DNA of 64,000 nt from Mesorhizobium sp. 113-3-3 (GTDB lineage: Bacteria; Pseudomonadota; Alphaproteobacteria; Rhizobiales; Rhizobiaceae): NCBI RefSeq assembly GCF_016756495.1, contig NZ_AP023243.1, positions 3,104,501-3,168,500 of the forward strand. The letters are read 5' to 3'. The notes below the pieces were generated by a model that saw only the letters and a program-made list of their open reading frames with translations, made no database searches and was not told where the DNA came from. The translations under genes were made by a program, and so were the position numbers. This document shows positions 17,490-25,124 of this stretch, one piece after another (within the stretch, counting starts at the first letter, position 1; the number at the start of each line of letters is the position of its first letter).

Positions 17490-20003
17490 ATGGTCCACGT
17501 CATCCCGCTTTCCATCGCCAAGCGCCGGCTCGATACCGGCAACGCGCCGCAATATCCGCAGGGGTCGCCGATCGGCGGCGCCATGCAAGGGCTGGGCGAT
17601 CACCTTTCCGCTGTCGCCGAGCGCTACCAGCAGATGAAAGACCAGCAGGAGGCGTTCGACGCCGAGTTGGCCCGCCGCCGGTTCAACGGCCAGATCGCGC
17701 AGGCGGAAGACGAGGTGACGGCCAACGCGCCTGCCGACGGTGCCGGTCTGCATGAGACGATGTACGGCCTGGTCGACCCGCGCGACGGGCGGGTGGTGAA
17801 GACCGGGCTGTTCGACAAGCTGTTTGCCGCAGCCTTGCCCGGCATGCCCGAGAGCCAGCGCGCCGCTTTCGCCGGACAGAAGGAGGCGATGCGTCGAACC
17901 GGCGCGCTGCGCATGGCGGCACGGCAGCTTCAGCGGCGCAAGGATTACGAGCAGGCCGAGGTCGACACGGCGCTGAAGACCAGCGCCATCGCCATCGGCA
18001 ACGCCAACCCCGACGATCACCTCACCTTCGAAGCGGCCCGTCAGCAAGGGCTCGACTTGATCAACAAGATGGGGCTCGACCCGGGGATCAGGCAGCAGAA
18101 GGCGAAGGACTGGTTCGGCACCGCGGCGAAGATGCGGTTCGAGGCGCTGATCGCCAAGGACCCGCAGCGTGCGCTGGAGGTGTTTGGGGTGGGGGCGCCG
18201 GGAGAGCCCTTGGGGGGTGATGCCTCCGGCGTTTCTCCGATCACCTGGGTTCTTGCCTCGGGCAACTCGGAGCCCGCTGCCGCGACCGGCGATCGCGTTG
18301 GCAAGCTGACGCCAGACCAGCGAGTGGCTCAGGCTTTCCGGGACGACATTCCGCCTGAAGACCGGCCGGGCCTAGCCCAGCAAGCCCAGGCCGCCGACGC
18401 TGCCCGGCAAGTCGAAATGCGCGCCAGCATTAGCCTGGCCGAACAGAACGCGCCGGCCGCCATCAGGGAGACAGGGAGCTATTCGGGACCGATTTTCACA
18501 CCCGAGCAGTTCGTGGCGCTCTACGGCTCGACGGAAGGGATCAGGCGTTCTCAGGCCTTCAATCAAGCGATCGATGTCAGTCGCCAATTCTACGGCATGC
18601 GCGGTATGTCGAACGAGGCCGTGCGGGCCATGGTCAAAGAGTCCTCACCCAAGGCCGATAGTGGGACGCCGGAAGAGGACAGCGCGCGTCATGACGCCAT
18701 AGCCACAGCCGCCGACCTCACACTCAAAGAGAGGCAGGGCGATCCGGGCGGTTATGTCCGCAAGACGTTCGCGAATCTCGATGCGGCTTGGAACAATCTT
18801 TCGACGCCGGAGGACTATCAGGCCGCCATCATCGGCTCGATCGCCGCTCAGCAGCAACTGGGCTTCGAGAAGATTCAACCGCTGCCCAATTCCGTGGCAG
18901 GAGGCGTTGTCGACGGACTCAAAAACGGAACCAACCCGCAAGATCACACCCTAAACAACATCTTTGCTGCGCTCCCTACCGAGGCTGCGCAAGAGGCAAT
19001 GCTAGACCACCTAACTCGGACAAGTGCAGCTCGGACGGAGAGAAGCCTAGCTGATCGAACACGTCGCGATTGGATAGTCGATCCCAAGATGCTGCTCGAT
19101 TTGCGCAAAGCGGCCGAGTTGGGTCTGCGGTATTCGAATGTAGAAGCAACGAACTACATTCCCACGCTTCAAGATAGGATCGGCAGATTTGTCGCCGGCG
19201 ACAGTAAGCCAGGCAGCGCGCGTCAGAATTTGACGGTGAAGATGCTTGGCTCTGTGGGAGGTGGTGAGGAAGGCTTTTCGCTATCCGACCTCACGCCCTT
19301 GGGTGCTGTATTCGCGGCCGATAAGGCTGGTACCTCCGCCAGGTATGGCAACTACGGCGACATGTTTCTCAATGCCGCAGGAGCATTGCCCGCTGATCGA
19401 CTGGCGTCTGTCGGCCTAAGCCAAGCTGGCAAGATTGTCGGACCCTTGGCTAAGGAACTCGGGCAGGTCTTGAGGCGGCCCGACGAGCTAGCTGAAGGAG
19501 CCGAGGCACTTGTTCGCGGCGGCAATGGCAAGCTCGCCAACTCGGCAGAGGAAGTTCTTTCTGAAGGAGTGGACCTTTACAAGGGCGCAGACGATTTACC
19601 CAACCCTGGACCCGAACTTGTCGCAGAAGGTGCAGGTGGTGCTGGCGCAAGTCCGGCACCCACCGGCCAGTTCTATAGTGTGGTGTTTGAAACAAAGCTC
19701 GATTCGGCATTGTACCCGAATGTTTCGCGCCCGCGCCATTTCCAGGCAGCCAACGTAGCCCTGTTGGTTCTAATGGAAAGAGAGCCGGATTTCGCAAAAA
19801 TTCTGCAGGAAGCGGGAATTAACCTTCAGCGGACAAAGAGGGGGCTCGTTCCCCGCAGAGCGCCCCCCGGCTACACTTGGCATCACGATATGAAGGCCGG
19901 TGTCATGCAACTCGTCCCTAGATCACAGCACGATCCTGGGACTATCTTCCAGAAAGCATTGCACCCGAATCGTGGAGGAGGATTTTCTTTGTGGGGAAAA
20001 TAA
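17490..20003 (+). CDS. Virion-type protein with C-terminal WHH nuclease toxin (toxin module 1)
   Basis: 837 residues from the ATG at 17490. Residues 1-235 (M-V-H-V-I-P-L-S-I-A-K-R-R-L-D-T-G onward) are nearly identical in two other genes here (29573 and 41521); this trunk is helical, charged and lacks a signal peptide. The trunk stays similar to that of 41521 to about residue 690. From about 726 a separate domain begins and ends Y-T-W-H-H-D...M-Q-L-V-P-R-S-Q-H-D...H-P-N-R-G-G-G-F-S-L-W-G, the signature of the WHH branch of HNH/Endo VII toxin nucleases (W797, H798, H799). The copy at 41521 sits where podophages keep internal ejection proteins, so the trunk probably carries the nuclease into a target cell with the particle. 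The next gene overlaps its end. Confidence 0.82.
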   Translation: MVHVIPLSIAKRRLDTGNAPQYPQGSPIGGAMQGLGDHLSAVAERYQQMKDQQEAFDAELARRRFNGQIAQAEDEVTANAPADGAGLHETMYGLVDPRDGRVVKTGLFDKLFAAALPGMPESQRAAFAGQKEAMRRTGALRMAARQLQRRKDYEQAEVDTALKTSAIAIGNANPDDHLTFEAARQQGLDLINKMGLDPGIRQQKAKDWFGTAAKMRFEALIAKDPQRALEVFGVGAPGEPLGGDASGVSPITWVLASGNSEPAAATGDRVGKLTPDQRVAQAFRDDIPPEDRPGLAQQAQAADAARQVEMRASISLAEQNAPAAIRETGSYSGPIFTPEQFVALYGSTEGIRRSQAFNQAIDVSRQFYGMRGMSNEAVRAMVKESSPKADSGTPEEDSARHDAIATAADLTLKERQGDPGGYVRKTFANLDAAWNNLSTPEDYQAAIIGSIAAQQQLGFEKIQPLPNSVAGGVVDGLKNGTNPQDHTLNNIFAALPTEAAQEAMLDHLTRTSAARTERSLADRTRRDWIVDPKMLLDLRKAAELGLRYSNVEATNYIPTLQDRIGRFVAGDSKPGSARQNLTVKMLGSVGGGEEGFSLSDLTPLGAVFAADKAGTSARYGNYGDMFLNAAGALPADRLASVGLSQAGKIVGPLAKELGQVLRRPDELAEGAEALVRGGNGKLANSAEEVLSEGVDLYKGADDLPNPGPELVAEGAGGAGASPAPTGQFYSVVFETKLDSALYPNVSRPRHFQAANVALLVLMEREPDFAKILQEAGINLQRTKRGLVPRRAPPGYTWHHDMKAGVMQLVPRSQHDPGTIFQKALHPNRGGGFSLWGK

Positions 20004-20284
20004 TCAAGTTATTGGACGTCGTCGGACGGTTGTCAGACTTTGACGAGGATGACACGATTTATGTGGCCGAGCCTTGGACAGAGGATTCCAATGCAATGGT
20101 TGCTACCGCACCCGACGATAGCACCGTGCCTCCGAAGGCGGCCGCCAAAGCGGGGCTTACATATTTCATCGAAATATTCATCGCGATCGAGTTCACCGAG
20201 GCTTGGGTTGCGTCGCTGGAAGAAAAGCCCAGCCTGTCGGCCATCTGCCAGCGGCTCATCGAATACGCGACCTATGATGCGTGA
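19991..20284 (+). CDS. Probable immunity protein for the WHH toxin
   Basis: 97 residues. The GTG start at 19991 overlaps the toxin stop by 13 bases and has GGAGGAGG upstream, so toxin and partner are translationally coupled. Acidic protein: L-S-D-F-D-E-D-D-T-I-Y-V-A-E-P-W, then Y-F-I-E-I-F-I-A-I-E-F-T-E-A-W. Acidity, size and position are typical of nuclease immunity proteins. The family is not firmly identified; the role comes from context. Confidence 0.72.
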   Translation: MGKIIKLLDVVGRLSDFDEDDTIYVAEPWTEDSNAMVATAPDDSTVPPKAAAKAGLTYFIEIFIAIEFTEAWVASLEEKPSLSAICQRLIEYATYDA

Positions 20285-20292
20285 GGCGAAAA

Positions 20293-20607
20293 ATGGCGAC
20301 TAACCCACGCTATGATGGACAGCCGCTGCTTAGGCTGCTGGAGCTTTATGTGCTCCGGGCCGTCGGAGAACTTTCTCAAGAGTCGGAGGATGGCTTGAAA
20401 AAGATGGCCCCCAAACTGCAATCTCTCTATGGCGGCGATGGGCAATGGCATGACGCAATAGCCCAGTCTATGCACATGCCCGAGGGAATGCCTGCGGCAA
20501 TCCGGGATATGTGGGCAAGGAACCTCAAAATCGCCCGCGACAACAATGTGACGCTCACGCCCCAGCAATTTGCCGAGATGTTCGTGGACAACAATTTCGC
20601 GGCTTGA
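20293..20607 (+). CDS. Small helical protein, likely immunity-associated
   Basis: 104 residues: L-L-R-L-L-E-L-Y-V-L-R-A-V-G-E-L, K-K-M-A-P-K-L-Q-S-L-Y, then P-Q-Q-F-A-E-M-F-V-D-N-N-F. This pattern occurs in small rhizobial proteins that often lie next to polymorphic toxins. It starts 8 bases after the previous gene, in the same operon. Either a second immunity protein or a leftover from an earlier toxin; function unproven. Confidence 0.65.
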   Translation: MATNPRYDGQPLLRLLELYVLRAVGELSQESEDGLKKMAPKLQSLYGGDGQWHDAIAQSMHMPEGMPAAIRDMWARNLKIARDNNVTLTPQQFAEMFVDNNFAA

Positions 20608-20736
20608 GCGTTCGGCAGAATTAAGGTGGCGGTATACTAATTCCCTTGTGGTAGTCGGCCTTGTCTCCGAGGTTTCGCGAGCAAAACGCGGCCATGCGGT
20701 CAATTCATACAGACTACCTGCCGGGTATGCCAAAGG
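20608..20736 (+). other. Short gene-free stretch before the first 20-bp repeat
   Basis: No reading frame of note. It probably holds remnants of older cassettes cut by recombination at the 20-bp repeat. Confidence 0.4.
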
Positions 20737-20756
20737 GTGCACTGTCGCCGTAATTC
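20737..20756 (+). repeat. 20-bp cassette repeat, copy 1
   Basis: GTGCACTGTCGCCGTAATTC, one change from the consensus GTGCACTGTCACCGTAATTC. Lies before SMI1/KNR4 gene 1. Confidence 0.85.
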
Positions 20757-20820
20757 GAAGTTCGTCGACAACAAGCTACGCCGCGGTGGAATCAGTTGCT
20801 CGAGGCCTGGGAGGACAGCG

Positions 20821-21219
20821 GTGGGATATAGTTTGACAGAGGGCCAGTTCGACGCGCCGGCTGATTCCACAGTCGTGGACGGCCTGTCCGCACGCCTGGG
20901 AGTCGCGCTGCCCAAGGATTACACCGACTTCCTCAAGGAGCATAATGGAGGCGAAGGTTTCATCGGCGATAGCTATATTGTTTTCTTTAAAGCCGAAGAA
21001 TTGGTGCAATTCAACATAGAGTATGGGGTTGAAAAGTATGCGCCGGGCATCCTCCTATTCGGATCGAACGGAGCAGGTGAAGGCTATGGCTTTGACACTG
21101 ACGATGCGGCCATGTCAATCGTGCAAATCCCATTCATTGGTATGGATCGGCGATACGCTGACATCGTTGCGCGTGACCTCGCCGATCTATTTGCTCGGTT
21201 GGAAGAGGACCGAGAATGA
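20821..21219 (+). CDS. SMI1/KNR4 (SUKH) immunity protein, copy 1
   Basis: 132 residues from a GTG at 20821, chosen because GGGAGG lies 8 bases upstream and the same start fits copy 2 (22580). The SUKH core is clear: L-S-A-R-L-G-V-A-L-P-K-D-Y-T-D-F-L-K-E-H-N-G-G-E-G-F-I, E-E-L-V-Q-F-N, P-G-I-L-L-F-G-S-N-G-A-G-E-G-Y-G-F-D-T, I-P-F-I-G-M. SUKH proteins neutralise many polymorphic toxins, often nucleases, by direct binding in the cytosol. No matching toxin lies directly upstream, so this is an orphan immunity gene held between two 20-bp repeats. It overlaps the next gene by 4 bases. Confidence 0.88.
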   Translation: MGYSLTEGQFDAPADSTVVDGLSARLGVALPKDYTDFLKEHNGGEGFIGDSYIVFFKAEELVQFNIEYGVEKYAPGILLFGSNGAGEGYGFDTDDAAMSIVQIPFIGMDRRYADIVARDLADLFARLEEDRE

Positions 21220-21461
21220 GCAACCAAAATGAATATTCGCGCCCCAAGGGCATGGAGCTGTTTGAGATCACACCGATTATTTTTGGGGGCGATCCTGTCA
21301 GTTTGGAGAACAAGACCTGGTTGACCAGACAAGAGCATTTTGAAGCCGTGCGCTTCTGGAATCGAACTATCGAAATTCAGCGTAAGGCGGCGCTGGAGAA
21401 AGCGGCGCGGGCGGACGAGTACGATGCGTCTGCGAGGTTCGGGACTGAGTTTGGAAAATAG
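21216..21461 (+). CDS. Partner gene of the SUKH cassette, copy 1
   Basis: 81 residues; its ATG overlaps the SUKH stop. Contains S-R-P-K-G-M-E-L-F-E-I, G-G-D-P-V-S-L-E-N-K-T-W-L-T-R-Q-E-H-F-E and a helix I-E-I-Q-R-K-A-A-L-E-K-A-A-R-A. Nearly identical proteins follow at 22972 and 25638, so it travels with the SUKH gene. The frame ends at the next 20-bp repeat (stop TAG at 21459-21461, repeat from 21461). Function unknown. Confidence 0.75.
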   Translation: MSNQNEYSRPKGMELFEITPIIFGGDPVSLENKTWLTRQEHFEAVRFWNRTIEIQRKAALEKAARADEYDASARFGTEFGK

Positions 21462-21480
21462 TGCACTGTCACCGTAATTC
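21461..21480 (+). repeat. 20-bp cassette repeat, copy 2
   Basis: Exact consensus GTGCACTGTCACCGTAATTC. It begins at the last base of the partner gene and ends just before the orphan toxin tip. Confidence 0.9.
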
Positions 21481-21549
21481 CGATCAGGTCGGCGCGAAGT
21501 TCGTGACCAACGGCATGAAGACAAGGGCGAGGGCGGGTGAGAAGATTGA

Positions 21550-21960
21550 GGTTGGAGGTCGAGGCTGATTGACATTGTTAGGGCTGGATTTGTTGTCAAG
21601 ACACCGGCCCAGGCCGATGAGATCGTAGCCAAGCTCGCACAGCACTACAGAATTAAGGACGGAAAGTGGTATGGAAAAGACAACGATTACTTCGACCGAA
21701 AGGTAACGGTGCGCTTCGATGACGGCACCTTGGGCGAAGTCCAGCTGTGGGAGCCGAATATTTATAAGGCGAAGATCGAACTAGGAGGTCAGGATCTCTA
21801 TACGCGCAGCAGAGTTTTGAAAGAAGCAGATCCAGAACTCGCCCACCTTCGGGCGCAGGAAGCAGCTCTCTACGCTACTGCCCGTCGCGATGCCGATCCA
21901 ATCTGGAGTGAGGTGCTTGCCAAGTTGAAGGGCAGGTCAAGGTCGCAGAATTCGAAATAA
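21550..21960 (+). pseudogene. Orphan toxin tip, possibly RelA/SpoT-like
   Basis: Open after a TGA at 21547-21549, without a usable start before the GTG at 21709. The sequence R-A-G-F-V-V-K-T-P-A-Q-A-D-E-I-V...Y-F-D-R-K-V-T-V-R-F...G-E-V-Q-L-W-E-P and L-Y-T-R-S-R resembles toxin C-termini at the ends of large phage or secretion proteins; the Y-F-D-R-K and G-E-V-Q pattern recalls RelA/SpoT-type nucleotidyltransferases, which is tentative. The segment just upstream (21481-21549), in another frame, reads F-V-T-N-G-M-K-T-R-A-R-A-G-E-K and may be the preceding part, lost by frameshift. A displaced, probably silent toxin cassette. Confidence 0.6.
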
Positions 21961-22138
21961 TCGTTCCATCTCCATCATTGGCAACTCCGACGACCTCGGA
22001 GACCAGACGCAACCGCCTCTGCTGCGCAGTTTGACTGGCACACACACGTACATAGGGCAGAGGCTGGATACCCCCTTCGAGTTCTCGTGAAATGTGCGGC
22101 AATCCGCGTTATGCTCTAAAAAATCAAAGGATTCAGAT

Positions 22139-22411
22139 ATGAGACCAGTGTCGGACAATCGCCCACCAAACTTCGTCGATTGGGACAATCGCCCCGCCAT
22201 TATTGGCGCGGGAGGCGCCTATGCCATGCTCGAGCCGAACTCGCCCTGGGTTAGGGTCAGTGCCGTAGATGTCGGGAACAACGCCAACGTGCTCGATGAA
22301 CACGAATGGCGGGACCAGTTCAAGGAGGAGTACGGCGAACTCGACCCGCCATTGGAACTCGCGAACACGCGGTCAAATGTTCAATGGCACTGGCGAGACG
22401 GTAAGAAATGA
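22139..22411 (+). CDS. Immunity-type small protein (family A, intact copy)
   Basis: 90 residues from the ATG at 22139, with AAAGGA upstream: N-R-P-P-N-F-V-D-W-D-N-R-P-A-I-I-G-A-G-G-A-Y-A, P-N-S-P-W-V, W-R-D-Q-F-K-E-E-Y-G-E-L-D-P-P-L. It follows the orphan toxin tip, the position of its immunity gene. A second, truncated copy starts at 22408 and a third lies at 32686, so the family is shuffled in this cluster. Not a named family to me; the immunity role is inferred. Confidence 0.65.
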   Translation: MRPVSDNRPPNFVDWDNRPAIIGAGGAYAMLEPNSPWVRVSAVDVGNNANVLDEHEWRDQFKEEYGELDPPLELANTRSNVQWHWRDGKK

Positions 22412-22509
22412 GATCGTTAGGAGACAATCGCCCACGAAATTTCGTCGATTGGGACAATTGCCCCGCCATCATTGGTGCGGGAGGTGCGTACGCCATGGCA
22501 TTACGGTGA
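22408..22509 (+). pseudogene. Family A protein, copy truncated at a 20-bp repeat
   Basis: Overlaps the previous gene by 4 bases and repeats its beginning (N-F-V-D-W-D-N-C-P-A-I-I-G-A-G-G-A-Y-A-M) for about 30 codons, then runs into an inverted 20-bp repeat and stops inside it. The cut falls at the repeat boundary, a good sign of recombination there. Confidence 0.75.
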
Positions 22510-22517
22510 CAGTGCAC
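22498..22517 (-). repeat. 20-bp cassette repeat, copy 3 (inverted)
   Basis: Reverse complement of the consensus with one change. It ends the truncated family A gene and precedes SUKH cassette 2. Confidence 0.85.
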
Positions 22518-22579
22518 TGAATCGGGTTTCCAGTAAATCACTGGGGCAATCATCCGCCTCGAGGCCTGGGAGGACAGCG

Positions 22580-22975
22580 GTGGGATATAGTTTGACAGAG
22601 GGCCAGTTCGACGCGCCGGCTGATTCCACAGTCGTGGATGGCCTGTCGGCACGCCTGGGAGTCGCGCTGCCCAAGGATTACACCGACTTCCTCAAGGAGC
22701 ATAATGGCGGCGAGGGTTTCATCGGCGACAACTATATTATCTTTTTCAAAGCCGAAGAGTTGGCAGACTTCAATCGAGAATATGAGGTTGAAAAATATGC
22801 GCCAGGCATCCTGTTGTTCGCGTCGAACGGAGGAGGGGAAGCCTATGGCTTCGACACCCACGACGTAGAAATGCCAATCGTGCGCATCCCTTTCATATTT
22901 ATGGAACGGCAATCCGCCGAGACGATAGCGCGAGACCTCGCCGGTCTATTTGCTACGCTGGAGGACTTGAAATGA
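22580..22975 (+). CDS. SMI1/KNR4 (SUKH) immunity protein, copy 2
   Basis: 131 residues from a GTG at 22580 with the same ribosome site as copy 1. The first 60 residues equal those of copy 1; later parts differ (E-E-L-A-D-F-N-R-E-Y-E-V, S-N-G-G-G-E-A-Y-G-F-D-T-H). The duplication includes the upstream region and the following partner gene, so a whole cassette of about 650 bp was copied and then diverged, perhaps to bind a different toxin variant. Confidence 0.88.
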   Translation: MGYSLTEGQFDAPADSTVVDGLSARLGVALPKDYTDFLKEHNGGEGFIGDNYIIFFKAEELADFNREYEVEKYAPGILLFASNGGGEAYGFDTHDVEMPIVRIPFIFMERQSAETIARDLAGLFATLEDLK

Positions 22976-23178
22976 GCGTACAAGATACAGCGCCCCGCTC
23001 CAAGGGCATGGAACTGTTCGAGATCAAACCGATTGCGGTTGGTGGCGATCCGGTCAGTTTGGAGAACAAGATCTGGTTGACCAGACAAGAGCATTTTGAA
23101 GTGGTGCGCTTCTGGAATCGAACCATCGAAATTCAGCGTAAGGCGGCGCTGGAGAAGGCGGGACGGGCGGAGGAATAG
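22972..23178 (+). CDS. Partner gene of the SUKH cassette, copy 2
   Basis: 68 residues, ATG overlapping the SUKH stop. Same family as 21216 and 25638 (G-M-E-L-F-E-I-K-P-I-A-V-G-G-D-P-V-S-L-E-N-K), ending after G-R-A-E-E. Conserved coupling with SUKH suggests a joint function, which remains unknown. Confidence 0.75.
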   Translation: MSVQDTAPRSKGMELFEIKPIAVGGDPVSLENKIWLTRQEHFEVVRFWNRTIEIQRKAALEKAGRAEE

Positions 23179-23232
23179 GGCACTGCAATTCGGTGATGTG
23201 CATTTTATCAACCGTGTCTATGTCGAGAAATA

Positions 23233-23252
23233 GTGCACTGTCACCGTAATTC
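23233..23252 (+). repeat. 20-bp cassette repeat, copy 4
   Basis: Exact consensus. A tandem partner follows 13 bases later. Confidence 0.9.
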
Positions 23253-23265
23253 TTGCCGAGAAATA

Positions 23266-23285
23266 GTGCACTGTCACCGTAATTC
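23266..23285 (+). repeat. 20-bp cassette repeat, copy 5
   Basis: Exact consensus; with copy 4 it forms a 33-bp tandem unit. The decapitated immunity gene begins at its end. Confidence 0.9.
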
Positions 23286-23638
23286 TTGCGACATTCGCCC
23301 GTTTCCTCGTCACCCAGGAAACCCAGCGCGCACTGCAGAAGATGGGCTTTTCCGGTGCAACGTTCGCCGAGGCCGAGGTGACTACCTCGGAAGAGTGTCA
23401 AGAGGATCAACCCGGGCTGCAGCTTCGACCTTTCGTCTGGCTGAAAGCAAATGGGAAGGCCGGCCGCGACGATTTCGGAATCGCAACACCCTTCCGCCTC
23501 GTCATCTCGAAACGCATTCTCGATTTGTTGGAATCGTTAGGCATTCCGTTTGCTGTGGTCGAGCCTTACGACGGGCAACAGGAATGGGATTGCGGTGACG
23601 GGGGCAGAGTGATCCGCTGGGGGCGTTTCGGTAGCTGA
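23285..23638 (+). pseudogene. Immunity gene fragment related to 44070, N-terminus lost at repeat
   Basis: The open frame begins at the 20-bp repeat and reads F-A-R-F-L-V-T-Q-E-T-Q-R-A-L, G-F-S-G-A-T-F-A-E-A-E-V-T-T-S-E-E, P-F-V-W-L-K-A-N-G-K-A-G-R-D-D-F-G-I and L-V-I-S-K-R-I-L-D. This matches the protein at 44070-44507 (F-L-V-T-E-E-A-K-R-G-L, G-A-T-F-A-D-A-E-V-T, P-F-V-W-L-K-V-D-G-K-A-G-Q-D-D-F-G-I), the partner of toxin 3. Some 50 N-terminal residues are missing. Its C-terminus runs into the duplicated terminase end. Confidence 0.8.
23605..23634 (+). repeat. Terminase 3' end, copy 2 of a 30-bp direct repeat
   Basis: Matches 16357-16386 with one mismatch, including the TAG stop of the terminase. 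Here it is read in another frame at the end of the immunity fragment. Confidence 0.8.
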
Positions 23639-23639
23639 C

Positions 23640-23818
23640 GCTAGACGATCGCTGCTTCGTCATCCCAGTGCGAAGCAGCCGCGTAGCGGCGTCGCGGAGA
23701 CCCTGGGATCCATTCCGTGACCTCTACCGAAGGGTGCAGCGGAGCGAGATTCTGCACCGTTGCGGCGCTCGAGAGTCGCGACATGGATCCCTTAGGCTGC
23801 GGAGCAGCTCTAGCGTAG
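23640..23818. repeat. Dispersed repeat region, no gene
   Basis: Contains CCTGGGATCCAT and, inverted, ATGGATCCCTTAGG with GC-rich palindromes between. Such segments recur between genes in rhizobial chromosomes. No reading frame is supported. Confidence 0.55.
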
Positions 23819-23824
23819 AAAATG

Positions 23825-23844
23825 GTGCACTGTCACCGTAGTTC
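23825..23844 (+). repeat. 20-bp cassette repeat, copy 6
   Basis: One mismatch to the consensus (GTAGTTC). Confidence 0.85.
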
Positions 23845-23912
23845 CGTGAAGCACTTGCGCGGTGAGGAAGATTTGCGGCACGCTTCGCTGCACGATTTCC
23901 GGGAGGAGAACC

Positions 23913-24122
23913 ATGCCAATACGGACAAGGGCGAATGAGGCCGGCATTTTCGATCCAACAGAGTTGGCTTTACTCGGCAGGGTCTTTGAGCATTTGAAGC
24001 TTCAAGACCAGTCGCCGGAGGCGCGAGACGCCATCGCCTCCCGCATCATCGCCAACTACATGGCCGGCATCAAAGATGAGGCTGAACTCGTCTCGCTTTC
24101 AAAACAGCCCTTGGGGCGCTAG
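23913..24122 (+). CDS. Small helical protein (family B)
   Basis: 69 residues: M-P-I-R-T-R-A-N-E-A-G-I-F-D-P-T-E-L-A-L-L-G-R-V-F...A-S-R-I-I-A-N-Y-M-A-G-I...S-L-S-K-Q-P-L-G. GGAGGAGAA lies upstream. Small proteins of this type are widespread in rhizobia; the S-R-I-I-A-x-x-M-A-G motif recurs in a frameshifted remnant at 52.7 kb. Function unknown. Confidence 0.7.
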   Translation: MPIRTRANEAGIFDPTELALLGRVFEHLKLQDQSPEARDAIASRIIANYMAGIKDEAELVSLSKQPLGR

Positions 24123-24135
24123 CGGGAGGAAGACT

Positions 24136-24368
24136 GTGGCAGTTGCTAAGAAAGACCAGGAGCGCGTCACTTATGCCTGGATGTACGGCCAGCAGGCGCG
24201 AAAGGATGGCAAGAGCGCATCGTGCCGGACTATTGGACAGAATATGCCGACGCCTGGCTGCAGGGCGTTGACGGCGCGCCAATCGGGAGCGAGCCGAACT
24301 CGGTGAGCGAGGAACTGGAAGCGGAACTGGGCGAGAGTGCGGTGGCGCACAGCCCTATCAATTATTGA
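24136..24368 (+). pseudogene. Small protein gene with a frameshift
   Basis: The GTG at 24136 begins A-V-A-K-K-D-Q-E-R-V-T-Y-A-W-M-Y-G-Q-Q-A-R-K-D-G-K; the frame then derails near 24213. The natural continuation lies in another frame (E-R-I-V-P-D-Y-W-T-E-Y-A-D-A-W-L-Q-G-V-D-G-A-P, ending S-P-I-N-Y at 24368). A single indel restores one protein of about 77 residues. Follows family B by 13 bases. Confidence 0.6.
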
Positions 24369-24765
24369 TTCTGATGTAGACCACACCCACCGGATCGCTT
24401 TTTGGCCTAGTCCGGCAAACTTGCAACGCTACCCTACCTTGGTCGCCAGGCGCCTCTTGGAATAGGCCGCCCGTACATAATCCGTAGTCATCTGCGTCCG
24501 CCGAGATTGCGGAGCGTATATAGAACGAGTTCCGAGGCGGATACGCGTAGATAGTGACAACGACGCGCCCAGGGACAACAACCCAACATGGAGCAAACGT
24601 CGCACACCGCGCTGTCGCACGTTCGAGTTGTCCTGCCATCGACAGGACAACGTCCGCCGAATACGCCTCTCGACGAAGTGCGAGGCTCGGACCAGCCGCT
24701 GCAAAGGTGAGCAAGCATGCCAGCAGCGTGATGCGCCATGGTACGAACTTAGTCGCCTTGTCCAT
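24358..24765 (-). CDS. Secreted protein, function unknown
   Basis: 135 residues from the ATG at 24765. A signal peptide (W-R-I-T-L-L-A-C-L-L-T-F-A-A-A-G...A-L-A) is followed by a domain with four Cys (A-R-C-A-T-F-A-P-C-W, G-L-C-T-G-G, L-Q-V-C-R-T). Convergent with and slightly overlapping the frameshifted gene. A periplasmic protein in a toxin/immunity array could neutralise a periplasm-acting toxin, but nothing in the sequence proves it. Confidence 0.6.
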   Translation of the reverse strand: MDKATKFVPWRITLLACLLTFAAAGPSLALRREAYSADVVLSMAGQLERATARCATFAPCWVVVPGRVVVTIYAYPPRNSFYIRSAISADADDYGLCTGGLFQEAPGDQGRVALQVCRTRPKSDPVGVVYIRINN

Positions 24766-24911
24766 GATCACTGCCGCCCACCATACCGCCCCGATCAGGA
24801 TATTGGCTTACACGGGCGGCATAAAGAAGGCGGTCGGCGCGGCGCGCGAGGCGCCAGCAATGTGGTTGGCGGTGTTTTCCAGTTCATGCGCGAACTGATG
24901 ACGGGACATCG

Positions 24912-24931
24912 GAATTACGGTGACAGTCCAT
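24912..24931 (-). repeat. 20-bp cassette repeat, copy 7 (inverted)
   Basis: GAATTACGGTGACAGTCCAT, two changes at the 3' end. 24766-25124 holds copies 7 to 9 but no gene. Confidence 0.8.
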
Positions 24932-24996
24932 TCATTCCCTGACGCAACTCCGCTTCTTGAAGTCCGGCATTTTTTTGCTCGACCGAAGCGGAAATA

Positions 24997-25016
24997 GTGC
25001 ACTGTCACCGTAATTC
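24997..25016 (+). repeat. 20-bp cassette repeat, copy 8
   Basis: Exact consensus. Confidence 0.9.
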
Positions 25017-25073
25017 CGTAATTCGCACCCATGAGACTGCTCTGGGCTGAGATGCGGAAAATGGCGCACTGTC

Positions 25074-25093
25074 ACCGTAATTCGTATGGTGAT
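25074..25093 (+). repeat. 20-bp cassette repeat, copy 9
   Basis: One mismatch (GCGCACTG). Confidence 0.85.
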
Positions 25094-25124
25094 CCGTTAG
25101 GTTTCGACAGCAAGGGAGGAACAA

